Source: JAOUEA01 sp963797635
Lineage (GTDB): Bacteria > Actinomycetota > UBA4738 > HRBIN12
DNA: 64,000 nt
Direction of reading: 5' to 3'
Assembly: GCA_963797635.1 (NCBI GenBank)
Contig: CAWCPZ010000006.1
Coordinates: 27,737-91,736 of the forward strand
Shown here: positions 40,307-49,809 of the stretch, one piece after another
How the letters are laid out: each line of letters starts with the position of its first letter
Position numbering within the stretch: the first letter of the stretch is position 1
Notes under the pieces: model-generated
The model's input: only the letters and a program-made list of their open reading frames with translations
Told to the model about the DNA's origin: nothing
The model's database searches: none
Position numbers and translations under genes: made by a program

Positions 40307-40671
40307 TCCGCCGACACGATGGCGATGATGATGAAGGCCATCAAGGCCAAGCCGATCCACCCGAGGACGATCCCGGCGATCGCCATCCCGCGCCCCGACT
40401 CACGCCCGCCGGATCGTTCGATCTGGCCCTTCGCCTGGTAGCCGAACACCAGGGCCAGGACCGAACCGATCCCATACAGGCACAGGATGCCGAGCACCAT
40501 GGATGCCACCGCCAGGCCGTTGGTCCTGGGGGGCATGGGCGCGACCTGGGGATAGGGCATCGCCGACGGCGGGGCGGGCAGACCGTTCAGGTCCCGGCCG
40601 CAGAACCGACAGACCCGCGCCTCGTCCTGGATCTCTTCCGCGCAGTACGGGCACTTCTTCATGGGCGGCAT
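40300..40671 (-). CDS. Zinc-ribbon plus DUF4190 membrane protein
   Basis: A 123-residue protein (start ATG 40671, or ATG 40662 three codons inside). A zinc ribbon (KKCPYCAEEIQDEARVCRFCGRDL) is followed by a Pro-rich linker and two membrane helices (LAVASMVLGILCLYGIGSVLALVFG and GMAIAGIVLGWIGLALMAF), which is the DUF4190 arrangement. The sequence KGQIERSG between the helices is also typical. Proteins of this kind are widespread in Actinomycetota, and their function is unknown. It is divergent from the glycosyltransferase fusion with about 76 bp between the starts. Confidence 0.88.
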   Translation of the reverse strand: MPPMKKCPYCAEEIQDEARVCRFCGRDLNGLPAPPSAMPYPQVAPMPPRTNGLAVASMVLGILCLYGIGSVLALVFGYQAKGQIERSGGRESGRGMAIAGIVLGWIGLALMAFIIIAIVSADY

Positions 40672-40747
40672 CGTCCTTCGGCGCCACCGCGATGTCCAGC
40701 GCCGGCCCGGGACCGAGGCTCCGGGACGCGTCGGATACAGTGACCGG

Positions 40748-43153
40748 ATGCGCGTCGCCTTCGTGTCCACCTATCCACCCCGGCGTTGCGGCGTGGCCAC
40801 CTTCACCGCCGACCTCATGCACGCCGTCCACGACGCCGATCGGTCCGTGCGTTCGAACGTCGCCGCGATCGACGAACGGCACGTGGTTCGGGCCTACGGC
40901 CGCGAGGTTCGCTGGCGCATCTCCCAGGGCACCCCCGAGGGCTACGCGGGCGCCGCTCGGGCGATCGCGGCCTCCAACGTCGATGTCGTCTGCGTCCAGC
41001 ACGAGTTCGGGCTCTACGGGCTCTGGCACGACGAAGGCTGGGAGGGCGAGCGCTGGCTCGAAGGGACCTACGAGGATCACCTCACCGCGTTCCTCGAGGA
41101 GGTCGCCAAGCCCACGCTCGTCACGATGCACACCGTGCTCCCGGAGCCCACGCCCGCCGTCCGCGAAGCGGTGCGGAAGATCGCCGAGGCCGCCGACGGT
41201 CTGGTGGTCATGGCCGAATCGGCCGTCGGCATCCTGGACGAGGTCTACGGCGTGCGCGCCCCCGTGTCGGTCATCCAGCACGGCATGCCGCACATCGAAC
41301 CCAAGGGCCGGCGCCGCCTGAAGGACAAGCTGGGCCTGGACGGGCGCCATATCGTGTCCACGTTCGGCCTGGTGGGGCCGGGCAAGGGGTTGGAGTACGT
41401 CCTGGAGGCGATGCCCGCCGTCGCGGCGAAGCATCCCGACGCCCTCTACCTGATCGCGGGCCAGACGCATCCGGAACTGCTGCGGCGTCACGGCGAGGAG
41501 TACCGCAACAAGCTGATCGAGATCGTCGAGGACCTGGGCGTCAGCGACAACGTCGCCTTCGTGAACCAGTACCTGGGGCAGGACGACGTGATCGAGTTCC
41601 TGCTGGCGAGCGACATCTACGTCACGCCCTACCTCGACCCGAACCAGATCACCAGCGGCACGTTGAGCTACGCCCTCGGCGCCGGCAAGGCGGTCGTCTC
41701 CACCCCCTACCTGCACGCCAAGGAAGCGCTCGCCGATGACCGGGGCATCCTGGTCGACTTCCGCTCGCCGGAGCAGATCGCCGAGGCCCTCAACGCCCTG
41801 ATGGACGATCCGGAGCTCAAGGCACGGCTGGAGACGAACGCCTACGCCTACGCGCACGAGTTCGCCTGGCCGAAGACGGGCCAGCGCTTCGTGAAGGAGC
41901 TCGAGGACCTGGTGGCATCCGTGCCGGCACTCCCGCGGGCGGCGCCGCTCCCCGGCGGTGCGATGAGCGTGCCGATCGCGGCCCGATTGGCCGAGAACCC
42001 CCTGATCACCCCCGCCGATGTGGCGCCGTCCCAGCCCGGCATGGAGGTCATCTCCACGATCAACGCGGGCATGGCCCGCGTCGGCGACGAGGTGGTGGCG
42101 CTGTTGCGCGTCGCCGAACGGCCACGCCTGTCCGGCGATCTCCCGGACGGCGCGATGCTGCTGCGGTTGGGCGTGCCGGGCCAACCTCGGCTCGCGCCGT
42201 TGCCGGCGGACGCCGATCTGGCGGACATGGTCGGGGTGCCGTTCTTCAGCATCACGGAGGGTGAGCCGCAGGTGGTGCTCGGCTACGTCCCCCGCGACCT
42301 GCCGGGGATCGACCTGCAGGACCCGCGGTCGATCCGCTACCGCGACCCCGCCGACGGCCATCTCGGCCCCGACGTCGGGTTCGTCGACTACCTGACGCAC
42401 GTGTCACACCTGCGGGTCGCTCGCAGCCCCGACGGCGTGGCGTTCACGGTGGACCCGGCTCCGGCGGTGCAGGCCGCCACGCCCATGGAGGAGTACGGCG
42501 TCGAGGACCCGCGGGTCACCCAGATCGGCGACGAGTACCACATCACCTACGTCTCGGTGAGCCGCATGGGCATCACCACGAGCCTGCTCCGCACCCGGGA
42601 CTTCCGAACCTTCGAGCGTCGCGGCCCCATCCTGTTGCCCGACCAGAAGGACGTCGTGCTGTTCCCGGAGCAGGTGGGTGACCGCTACCTGGCGTTCACC
42701 CGTCCCATGCCGGCGTCGTTCAGTCACATCCTGGGGATCTGGCTCGCCGAATCCCCAGACCTGCTCCACTGGGGCAAGCACCGTCCCGTGGCGCTGCCTC
42801 GACCCGGTCGCTGGGACGAAACACGGATCGGCGCCAGCCTCGTGCCGATCCGGGTCGAACAGGGCTGGCTCGAGCTCTACCACGGCGCCGACCGGACGAA
42901 CCGCTACGGCATGGGCGCCCTGCTGCTGGACGCCGACGATCCCTCCACGGTGCTCGCCCGCACGCCGGAGCCCCTCCTGGTGCCCGAGGTCGACTACGAG
43001 CGGGACGGGTTCCTGCACAACGTGGTCTTCCCCAGCGGGCACGTGATGCTCGATGCAGGTCGCATCCGCGTGTACTACGGCGCATCGGACGAATCCCTGG
43101 CTGCCGCCGACTTCGTGATCGACGACATCCTGGCCCAGCTCGAACCGTGCTGA
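40748..43153 (+). CDS. GT4 glycosyltransferase fused to GH130 phosphorylase/hydrolase-like domain
   Basis: An 801-residue open frame. Residues 1-390 are a GT4 glycosyltransferase: RVAFVSTYPPRRCGVATFT, TFGLVGPGKGLEYVLEAMP, LIAGQTHPELLRR and TSGTLSYALGAGKAVVSTP. Residues about 410-801 are a GH130 five-bladed propeller: RLAENPLITPADVAP, STINAGMARVGDEVVALLRV, the catalytic-region motif GVEDPRVTQIGDEYHITY, and LYHGADR. GH130 enzymes phosphorolyse or hydrolyse beta-mannosides. Having both in one chain suggests a glycan cycle of synthesis and trimming. An ATG at the domain border (near 41,963, in ATGA context) could serve as an internal start if the fusion is artificial. The next gene overlaps by 7 bp. 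Confidence 0.9.
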   Translation: MRVAFVSTYPPRRCGVATFTADLMHAVHDADRSVRSNVAAIDERHVVRAYGREVRWRISQGTPEGYAGAARAIAASNVDVVCVQHEFGLYGLWHDEGWEGERWLEGTYEDHLTAFLEEVAKPTLVTMHTVLPEPTPAVREAVRKIAEAADGLVVMAESAVGILDEVYGVRAPVSVIQHGMPHIEPKGRRRLKDKLGLDGRHIVSTFGLVGPGKGLEYVLEAMPAVAAKHPDALYLIAGQTHPELLRRHGEEYRNKLIEIVEDLGVSDNVAFVNQYLGQDDVIEFLLASDIYVTPYLDPNQITSGTLSYALGAGKAVVSTPYLHAKEALADDRGILVDFRSPEQIAEALNALMDDPELKARLETNAYAYAHEFAWPKTGQRFVKELEDLVASVPALPRAAPLPGGAMSVPIAARLAENPLITPADVAPSQPGMEVISTINAGMARVGDEVVALLRVAERPRLSGDLPDGAMLLRLGVPGQPRLAPLPADADLADMVGVPFFSITEGEPQVVLGYVPRDLPGIDLQDPRSIRYRDPADGHLGPDVGFVDYLTHVSHLRVARSPDGVAFTVDPAPAVQAATPMEEYGVEDPRVTQIGDEYHITYVSVSRMGITTSLLRTRDFRTFERRGPILLPDQKDVVLFPEQVGDRYLAFTRPMPASFSHILGIWLAESPDLLHWGKHRPVALPRPGRWDETRIGASLVPIRVEQGWLELYHGADRTNRYGMGALLLDADDPSTVLARTPEPLLVPEVDYERDGFLHNVVFPSGHVMLDAGRIRVYYGASDESLAAADFVIDDILAQLEPC

Positions 43154-44193
43154 GACAGCTCGCACGCCTCACACGGCCCATCCCATCCGCAGGCCCAGGT
43201 GCGCTCGCGGTGGCGGTCTACGCCGATGGCAGCGACGAAACCGTCGCCGCGCGGGAATCCGGGTTCGAAGGCGTGGCGTGCGTGGACGACGCGGCGCGTC
43301 TGCTGGGGCTGCTGTGCCGGGTGTGGGATCGCGAACCGTCGCCGCAGGTCGAAGCCTGGGCGCGCGGCGTGCTCGAGTTCGTGTTGTGGATGCAGGAGCC
43401 CGACGGGCGGTGGGTGAACTTCGTCTACGACTGGGACGGCCAGCGGAACCATCGAGGACTGACCTCATCCGTGGGGCAGAACTTCTGGCACGCGCGGGCG
43501 CTGTGTGCCCTCGCGCGAGCGAGGTTCACGTTGGGCGACGAACGAGCCGAACTCGCGCTGCAGCGCGGGCTCGAGCATCTCGTGACGGCCGAGGCCCCGT
43601 CGGACGTTCGCGCGCTGCATCTCGAGGTGTGTCTGCTGCTGATCGACCGCGCGGGCCGCAGCGACCTGGAACCCGTCGTGCGCCGGTGGGCCCATGAGAT
43701 CGCGGCCTGTGAGCGCGACGGGATCCTGATGAACAATCCCGACGAGCGCGACGCCCCGCACCTGTGGGCGCACGTGCAGGAAGGCGTGCTCGCGGACGCC
43801 GGCACCCGGCTCGGTGAACCGTCGCTGGTCGATGCGGCCCGGCGGAGCGCCGAGTCGCTCATCGAGCCCATCGTCGAGGGCGGCTTCGACCGGATCAGCG
43901 TCACGCCCTACGACGTGACGAGCACGGTGTTCAGCCTCGATCGCCTCGCGGCCGCCACGGGCGAGGAACGATGGACCGTGCTCGCGCAGGACGCCAGGGC
44001 GTGGTTCGACGGCCGCAACACGGCGGGGGCGCCCGTCTACGACCGTGCTCGTGGGCGCGTCGCCGACGGCATCGACGAAGGCCGGATCAGCGAGAACTCC
44101 GGTGCCGAAGCCAACATCGAGGCAGGCGGCGCGCTGCTGGATGCGGCGGGTGAGAGTGCATCGCTCCTCGCAGGCCTGCTCCCGCCTACCTGA
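43147..44193 (+). CDS. Alpha/alpha-toroid glycosidase-like protein
   Basis: A 348-residue protein from GTG 43147, overlapping the end of the GT4-GH130 gene (gtgctga), so translation is coupled. The sequence is a series of helix pairs: GFEGVACVDDAARLLGLLCRVW, LEFVLWMQEPDGRWVNFVYDW, ARALCALARARFTLGD, LWAHVQEGVLADAG. The ends of the helices carry aromatic and acidic residues as in six-hairpin glycosidases such as GH127-like or GH88-like enzymes. CVDDAAR and the NSGAEANIEAGGALL end are conserved-looking acidic sites. No named GH family can be assigned. Coupling suggests it acts on the same glycan as the fusion protein. Cytoplasmic, no signal peptide. Confidence 0.75.
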   Translation: MLRQLARLTRPIPSAGPGALAVAVYADGSDETVAARESGFEGVACVDDAARLLGLLCRVWDREPSPQVEAWARGVLEFVLWMQEPDGRWVNFVYDWDGQRNHRGLTSSVGQNFWHARALCALARARFTLGDERAELALQRGLEHLVTAEAPSDVRALHLEVCLLLIDRAGRSDLEPVVRRWAHEIAACERDGILMNNPDERDAPHLWAHVQEGVLADAGTRLGEPSLVDAARRSAESLIEPIVEGGFDRISVTPYDVTSTVFSLDRLAAATGEERWTVLAQDARAWFDGRNTAGAPVYDRARGRVADGIDEGRISENSGAEANIEAGGALLDAAGESASLLAGLLPPT

Positions 44194-44232
44194 GCCGATC
44201 GGTCCGGCTAAGCTCCGAAGACGGGAGGACGC

Positions 44233-44938
44233 ATGCTGAAGATCCGCAGGGACGCCGACATCTCGGATGTCGACGGCGACTGGTTCCGGGCACGCTGGCA
44301 CTACTCGTTCGACAGCTACCGGGACCCTGAGTACACCCAGTTCGGCTCGATGCGCGTGTTCAACGACGACCGGCTGGTGCCCGGCGCCATCTGGCCGATG
44401 CATCCGCACCGGGACGTCGAGGGGCTCACCTACGTGGTGGAGGGCTCGTTCCGCCATCAGGACGACGTGGGTGGCGCGCCGGGACCGTTGCCCGCCGGCT
44501 CGGTGCAGCGGATGACCCTAGGTTCAGGCGCACTGCATTCGGAGCAGAACGCGAGCGAGACCGAGCCGATGCGGTTCATCCAGATCTGGATCCTGCCCTC
44601 CGAACGCGGCCTGCGACCCGAGGTCGAGCAGCGGGTGTTCACGACCTCGGACCGCACCGATCAGGTTGCTCAAGGCGATCAGCGGCGACGGCGGTGACGC
44701 GGTGCTCGTGCATCAGGATGCCGACGTGTTCGTATCGCACCTCACGCCGGGGGCCACGGTGGCACACGATCTGCGGACCGGTCGCGGGGTCTACCTCTAC
44801 GTGATCGACGGCGACGTCACGGTCAACGGCGAGCGCATGACCACCGGCGACGCCGCGCAGATCACCGACGAAGCCATCATCACGATCGATGCCGCGGCGA
44901 CGAGCGAACTGATCCTGGTCGACGTCGTGCTGTCCTGA
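44233..44938 (+). CDS. Pirin-like bicupin protein (one frame break)
   Basis: ATG 44233 begins MLKIRRDADISDVDGDWF. The N-terminal cupin has the metal site HPHRDVEGLTYVVEG and then SGALHSEQN, giving three His and one Glu as in pirin/YhhW. After RTDQ at about 44,665 one extra base moves the frame to LLKAISGDGGDAVLVHQDAD, and the second cupin ends VDVVLS. The total of about 234 residues fits the family. Pirins bind iron and several have quercetinase activity; others act as redox-linked partners. It starts 40 bp after the toroid gene on the same strand and may belong to that transcript. The break is likely sequence error. Confidence 0.88.
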
Positions 44939-44959
44939 GAGACACCCGCCTCGAGGCCG

Positions 44960-46111
44960 TCAGCGCGAGATCGGCGTCGACGCCGTCGCCTGACCCGTCC
45001 GCATCGCGGGACGGTCGAGCGAGAAGAGCGCCAGGTCGTCACGGTCGACCTCGTCCACGACGTCGGCGACGAGGGATCCGAGCGCGGGCCCGAACTTGAA
45101 CGCGTGACCCGAGCACCCGGCCGCCACGACGATCGGACCGCGACGATCGATCGCGAAGTCGCCATCGGGCGTCATCGTCCACGGATGCCGCTGCGTGAGC
45201 GCGATCCGAGGCTCGACCCCCGGGAGGCGCTCCCCGAGCCACGTGATGAGCCGATCCTGCTCGGCCAGGTCGGGGGTCCATGCCTCGACATCCGGGAGCC
45301 ACGGTTCGGTCGAGCCCGCGTCGAAGGCCACCTTGTACCCGATGCCCGGCACCGGATGCCCGTACACGCCGACGCCGCCGTCCATCAGCCAGTCGGCGAT
45401 CCCGGGGCGACCGACGAGCGCTGGCGCCTCGAGGAACGTCACCTGGGCGATCGCCGGCGCCAGCGGCAGCTCGATGCCCACCGATCGCAGCAGCTCGCCC
45501 GACCACGGACCCGCGGCGACCACGACCCGGTCGGCCCGCACCGTCCGCCGGTCGGTCACCACCGTTGCTCCATCGTCGCCGACCTCGATCGCGATGCATC
45601 GTTCCGGCATCGAGACCTCCACGCCGGCCTCGACGGCATCGGTCATCAGGGCACGCATCGCCGCATCCGCCAGCACCGTGCCCGCTTCGGCATGGAACAG
45701 CGCTCGCTCACCGGAGCGCATCGCGATCTCGGGGAATCGACCCCGAACACCCGTCGCATCGAGCTCGTCGAACGGCACCTCGGTCGCCCGCATCGCGGCG
45801 GCCAAGGCGTCGAGCTTCACGTCGGGTCCGAGATCGACCTGGCCGGTCTCGACCAGCAGCGTGACGCCCTGCGTCGTCTCGAGACGGCGCCACCCCACGA
45901 ACGCCTCCCGGGCGAGCCGGACGTAGCGCGCATCGTCGTAGGCGACCCGGATGGAACGTGATGCACCGGTGGACGATGTGACGGGATGACCGCTTCCCCA
46001 CCGGTCGATGCCCACCACGGCATGACCACGGCGAGCGAGCGCTCCGGCCGTCGAAAGCCCCGTGACCCCGAGGCCGATGACGGCGACGTCCCATCGTTCC
46101 TTGGTTCCCAT
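44960..46111 (-). CDS. Monomeric sarcosine oxidase/N-methyl amino acid oxidase-like flavoprotein
   Basis: A 383-residue FAD enzyme from ATG 46111. The dinucleotide-binding start is DVAVIGLGVTGLSTAGALARRG, followed by ASRSIRVAYDD, RVVVAAGPWSGELL, and the C-terminal motif VVAAGCSGHAFKFGPALG. In monomeric sarcosine oxidase and SolA the covalent FAD Cys lies just before such a GHGFK segment, and here a Cys precedes SGHAFK. The reaction would be oxidative removal of an N-methyl group giving formaldehyde and peroxide. Substrate (sarcosine, N-methyl-Trp or another amine) is not decidable. It is convergent with pirin, 21 bp between the stops. Confidence 0.88.
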   Translation of the reverse strand: MGTKERWDVAVIGLGVTGLSTAGALARRGHAVVGIDRWGSGHPVTSSTGASRSIRVAYDDARYVRLAREAFVGWRRLETTQGVTLLVETGQVDLGPDVKLDALAAAMRATEVPFDELDATGVRGRFPEIAMRSGERALFHAEAGTVLADAAMRALMTDAVEAGVEVSMPERCIAIEVGDDGATVVTDRRTVRADRVVVAAGPWSGELLRSVGIELPLAPAIAQVTFLEAPALVGRPGIADWLMDGGVGVYGHPVPGIGYKVAFDAGSTEPWLPDVEAWTPDLAEQDRLITWLGERLPGVEPRIALTQRHPWTMTPDGDFAIDRRGPIVVAAGCSGHAFKFGPALGSLVADVVDEVDRDDLALFSLDRPAMRTGQATASTPISR

Positions 46112-46171
46112 CGGGCGAGAATCCCACGGGGAGCACCGTGTCGGCACCTGGGGTCGTCGGCGCTCGCCGGC

Positions 46172-47375
46172 TCAGCTCCTCCGCTCGACCGCGTGGAGGT
46201 TGACCGGATCGGCTACGCCTTTCAGCGGGACCGCGCCGACGTCGGTGATGGAGAAACGTTCCCGGTCGATCGTCCCGACGACGTCGTCGCTCACGAGGAC
46301 CTGCCCGGCGAGCGCATGTTCCGCGATCCTGGCGGCGAGGTTGACCGTGCGACCGAAGTAGTCACCTCCCTCGAAGACCACCGGTCCGGTCTGGATCCCG
46401 ACGTGCGCGGGCGGCAGGCCCTGCGTCGGCGACCGCCTCCAGGAGATCGAGGGCCGCCGGCACCGCGTCCTCGGCTCGACGGAAGTGGAGCATCACGCCG
46501 TCGCCGAGCCACTTCACCACCTTGCCGCCGTGGCGGTCGGCTTGCCGCTGGACGAGCGGCGTCAGCCGGGTCGCCAGCTCCGCCGCCGCCTCGTCACCCC
46601 GCTCCTCGGTCAACCGCGTGTAGCCGCTGATGTCGAGGAAGCAGATCGCTGGGGTCCTGATCAGCCGCTTGCGAAGCCCCGTGCGATCGAGCGCGACCTC
46701 GACCTCCTCGATGAGGTCCTCCGACCAGGTGTGTTCCTGGTGCGCGTGGTAGATCGCGAGCAACGCCTCCTGGATGAGGGGCGCGAGCTCCTCGCCGAAC
46801 CCGATCGTCGCATCGTGCATCTCCGCTTGGCTCAACCCCGAGGCCATGCTCGGCAGCGCGACGTACCTGCGCCACCATTCCGCCTCGGTTTCGGCGATCC
46901 GGCGGAACGAGTCGCCGTAGACGCGAAGACACTGCTCCACGACGGCCGTGGGGAATCCCCTCGAGACCAGGACCCGGATCAACGGAACGACGCGGAGCTC
47001 GTCCTCGCGCATCGGATCGTCCGGGTCGGGCAGGGCGAAGCCGATCGCCTCGCGGACCACCATGAGCAGGTCCGGCGGGATCCCGGTCTCGCTGGCGACG
47101 TCGCGGAACGACCGTGGGCTGACAGGAGCCATCAGCGCGTAGAGCGGGTGGTCGAGCCATCCGAACGAGAGCTCCCCCGCGTCGAGCGCCTCGCGGATCG
47201 CCTCGAGCGGCAGTCCCGTGCGTTCGAGACCCTGATACAACCGAACACGCCTGACGTCGCCCTCCGTGAAGTCGCCGCCCGAGGCGGGGGCGAGGACCCC
47301 TGCGTCGATGAGGCGCTGCACGAATCCGGGGTCGACTCCGGCGCGATCCGCCACGTCCGTCTGCGAGATCCCCAC
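46172..47375 (-). CDS. HTH (MerR-like) plus class III nucleotide cyclase (one frame break)
   Basis: GTG 47375 gives MGISQTDVADRAGVDPGFV, a MerR-like helix-turn-helix (about residues 1-75, with GDFTEGDVRRVRLYQGLE). A helical middle region is followed by the cyclase domain: FLDISGYTRLTEERGDEAA with the first metal Asp, VKWLGDGVMLHF with the second, then a frame change near 46,410, and EGGDYFGRTVNLAARIAE carrying the transition-state Asn and Arg. VKWLGDG keeps the Lys expected for ATP use. It should make cAMP in the cytoplasm. Similar N-terminal HTH-cyclase proteins occur in Actinomycetota. An upstream GTG (47,432) extends the frame without domain-like sequence. The break is likely sequence error. 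Confidence 0.88.
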
Positions 47376-47481
47376 GGCAAGTTCATTTGAGCACGCAGCA
47401 ATGGCGAATGCCCACCGTAGATCGCGTGTCACACACAGCGCTGTCCGGGCATGAGCCTCATGTCACTCCGAGGAGGTAGGC

Positions 47482-48222
47482 ATGAGCAAGCGCACGTGGA
47501 CCGGTGTCATCATCATCGCGGCTTCCGTGGTCACGCTCGTTGCGGTGATCACGTCATCGGCGTTCGGCCAGGCAGCGTCTCCGGCGGACGGGCGGCCCCA
47601 CACGATCACCGTCTCTGCATTCGCCACGATCAGCACGACGCCCGACGAGGCGGTGATCACGTTCGGCATCCACACCGAGCACGCCGACAGCGTCGCGGCC
47701 TTGAACGAGAACGCGCGGATCGTCAACGATGTCCTGGCGGCCATGAAGGCCCTCGGGATCACCGAGCGAGACATGGAAACCACGAACGTGAACATCTCCC
47801 CGCAGACGATCAACCGGGGGACGGCGAGCGAGGCCACGGTCTACAACGCCTCAACCACGCTCTCGGTGACGATCGCGGACTTCGATTCGATCGGCGCCGC
47901 GATCCGCGACGGGGTCGAGGCGGGCGCAACTCGAGTGAGCGGCGTTCGCTTCGGCGTCGCCGATCCGACCGGAGCCAAGAAGCGAGCGCTGGAATCAGCG
48001 GTCGAGAGCGCGCGCGCCAAGGCCGATGCGCTGGCAGGTGCTGCCGGCTCCAGCGTGACCGGTGTCATTCAGATCCGGGAGACCAGCTCGACCGGGGAGC
48101 CTCGCCCGTACTTCTCCGACGCGAGGGCGCTTGCCTACGACGAAGCCGCGGCGTTCTCCGTCGTGCCGCCCCGCGACATCGAAACGAAGGTGACCATCCA
48201 GGTCGTCTGGAGCATCAGCTAA
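47482..48222 (+). CDS. Secreted SIMPL (DUF541) domain protein
   Basis: A 246-residue protein from ATG 47482 behind gaggaggt. A signal peptide (TGVIIIAASVVTLVAVITSSAFG) precedes the SIMPL domain: TITVSAFATISTTPDEAVITFGI, ARIVNDVLAAMKALGI, ERDMETTNVNISPQ, and the end IETKVTIQVVWSIS. Members include BP26/OMP28 and SIMPL of the IRAK pathway; in bacteria the domain forms ring or channel-like assemblies at the cell surface, with no known enzyme activity. The last 8 bp overlap the convergent lipoprotein gene. Confidence 0.92.
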   Translation: MSKRTWTGVIIIAASVVTLVAVITSSAFGQAASPADGRPHTITVSAFATISTTPDEAVITFGIHTEHADSVAALNENARIVNDVLAAMKALGITERDMETTNVNISPQTINRGTASEATVYNASTTLSVTIADFDSIGAAIRDGVEAGATRVSGVRFGVADPTGAKKRALESAVESARAKADALAGAAGSSVTGVIQIRETSSTGEPRPYFSDARALAYDEAAAFSVVPPRDIETKVTIQVVWSIS

Positions 48223-48652
48223 GACCGAACGGACCCGCTTCTACGTCGTAGATGATCGCGAAGCTGTCGCCATTCCTGACATCCGGAACGCACCGGTCCG
48301 GGATGGATCCTCCCGAGAGCTCCTCGATGTGACCCCGCTCGCCGAAGTACCCGCCGCCGCCATGGATCGTCTCCCCGACGCGCGAGATCGGGGAGCCGGA
48401 CGTGTCGAGCAGCGTCGCATCCTCGAAGCCCATCCCGTCCTCCCAGATGACGAGCGTTCGCTGACCGCCGGCCTCGACGAAGAGGCAATGGTTGTCCTCG
48501 ACGAGTGTGCCTTGGACGATCGCTGTCGGAGCCGCGCCTCCCGCCCCCCAGGTGGGAAAGAACAGACCCTCCTCGACGGGTGACCCTGCGCAGGCAGGGA
48601 GGAGAAGGGCGGCGACGAACGCGGCGATGAACGGCTTCACCCTGGTGCGCAT
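48215..48652 (-). CDS. Small lipoprotein, unknown
   Basis: A 145-residue protein with the lipobox LLLPACAGSP, so it should be anchored outside the membrane after Cys modification. The mature part of about 124 residues is rich in Gly and aromatic residues, with GTLVEDNHCLFVEAGGQRTLVIWEDGMGF and ISRVGETIHGGGGYFG. This resembles short beta-barrel lipoproteins of unknown function in which a signal Cys and one internal disulfide are present. It starts 5 bp after the membrane-protein gene at 48,658-48,972 on the same strand, so the two are probably one transcript. Confidence 0.78.
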   Translation of the reverse strand: MRTRVKPFIAAFVAALLLPACAGSPVEEGLFFPTWGAGGAAPTAIVQGTLVEDNHCLFVEAGGQRTLVIWEDGMGFEDATLLDTSGSPISRVGETIHGGGGYFGERGHIEELSGGSIPDRCVPDVRNGDSFAIIYDVEAGPFGLS

Positions 48653-48657
48653 CGAGG

Positions 48658-48972
48658 TCAGCGGATCGAGGGAGCGATGCCACCGGTTTCATCCGGGCGC
48701 CGCGCTCGCCGCCACGTCAGCACGAGGACGCCGATCACGGTGACGAACCCTGCGATGGACGAGAGGAAGAACACCGACCAGAACTCGGCGTCGGTTCCCT
48801 CCGAGAGCGACGGCACCCCCAGGCCGAGTCCGGCGATCCCCACGCCGGCTCCGGCGGCGATGGCGAGCAGGGCTCCTCCTCGGTGACCGGGCGGCTGCAG
48901 GACGCCGATCACCGCGGCGATCGCGAGGGCAGCGCCGACGAGCACGATCGATGCACTCATCTGGGTTTCCAT
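48658..48972 (-). CDS. Small three-helix membrane protein
   Basis: About 104 residues from ATG 48972 (ATGs at 49,002 and 48,960 are alternatives). Three membrane helices are clear: ASIVLVGAALAIAAVIGVL, GALLAIAAGAGVGIAGLGLG and WSVFFLSSIAGFVTVIGVLVL. It ends with an Arg-rich cytoplasmic tail. No family is recognised. It is followed at 5 bp by a lipoprotein gene and is divergent from another membrane protein, so it may be part of a small envelope module. Confidence 0.6.
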   Translation of the reverse strand: METQMSASIVLVGAALAIAAVIGVLQPPGHRGGALLAIAAGAGVGIAGLGLGVPSLSEGTDAEFWSVFFLSSIAGFVTVIGVLVLTWRRARRPDETGGIAPSIR

Positions 48973-49070
48973 GTCCGAAGCATCGAACTCTTCGACGGCC
49001 ATGGGAAGGCTTGCCACAGAACCGTGACGACATCGGCATGACTCTTCGCACCGTGCCAGACTGCCACCAC

Positions 49071-49735
49071 ATGGATGAACACGAAGCCACCGTGCTGCGG
49101 GCAAGTCTGCGGACACCGCGGGCGGCGGGCATCGCCGGGATCGTCTTCTCGCTCCTGCTCGCAACCGTGCTCCTCCTGATCCGGTTCGCGGTGCCATCAG
49201 GAGGTTCGAACGGTGAGGGGTGGCTCATCGCTCGCGACAGACAGCCGTCAGTCGTCGTCGCGCTGAACCTCGTGCCCTTCGCAGGGATCGCGTTCCTCTG
49301 GTTCATCGGGGTCATCAGAGACAATGTCGGTGACCGGGAGGATCGCTTCTTCGCGACGGTGTTCCTGGGCAGCGGTCTGTTGTTCGTCGCGATGCTGTTC
49401 GTCGGCGCCGCCATCGCCGGTGGTCTGCTCGCAGATACGTCCATCCCGGCTGGACAGGCTGCCTCTTCCGAACTGTGGGCTCTTCAGCGACGGATCACGT
49501 TCACGATCATCAACGTCTACGCGATCCGGATGGGCGCTGTCTTCATCCTGTCAACGACGATGATCGGCGTACGGACCCGCACCATCCCGAGATGGCTCGC
49601 CGTTGTCGGGTTCGTCGCTGTCGGCGATCCTCCTGTTCGGCGTCACCATCTCGCCGCTGCTGAATCTCGTCATGCCCGTGTGGGCGTTCGTCCTCAGCGC
49701 GGACATCCTCGTCAAGAGCCGCAGGGTCGCTGTAG
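49071..49735 (+). CDS. Multi-helix membrane protein (frame break, end uncertain)
   Basis: ATG 49071 starts MDEHEATVLRASLRTPRAAG. Five to six hydrophobic helices follow, including IAGIVFSLLLATVLLLIRFA, LVPFAGIAFLWFIGVI and FFATVFLGSGLLFVAMLFVGAAIAGG. Near 49,618 the frame shifts to SAILLFGVTISPLLNLVMPVWAFVLSADILV, the last helix. The new frame stays open for hundreds of codons opposite the acetyltransferase gene, so the true stop is probably lost to a second slip; a TAG at 49,733-49,735 in a neighbouring frame fits the expected C-terminus. No family name can be given with confidence. Confidence 0.65.
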
Positions 49736-49809
49736 CCGACCGTCTCGACATCTACGCTGCCGAACGACGGCTAGCTACATCGCGTCGCGCTCCGAGCGAG
49801 CCCCTCAGC

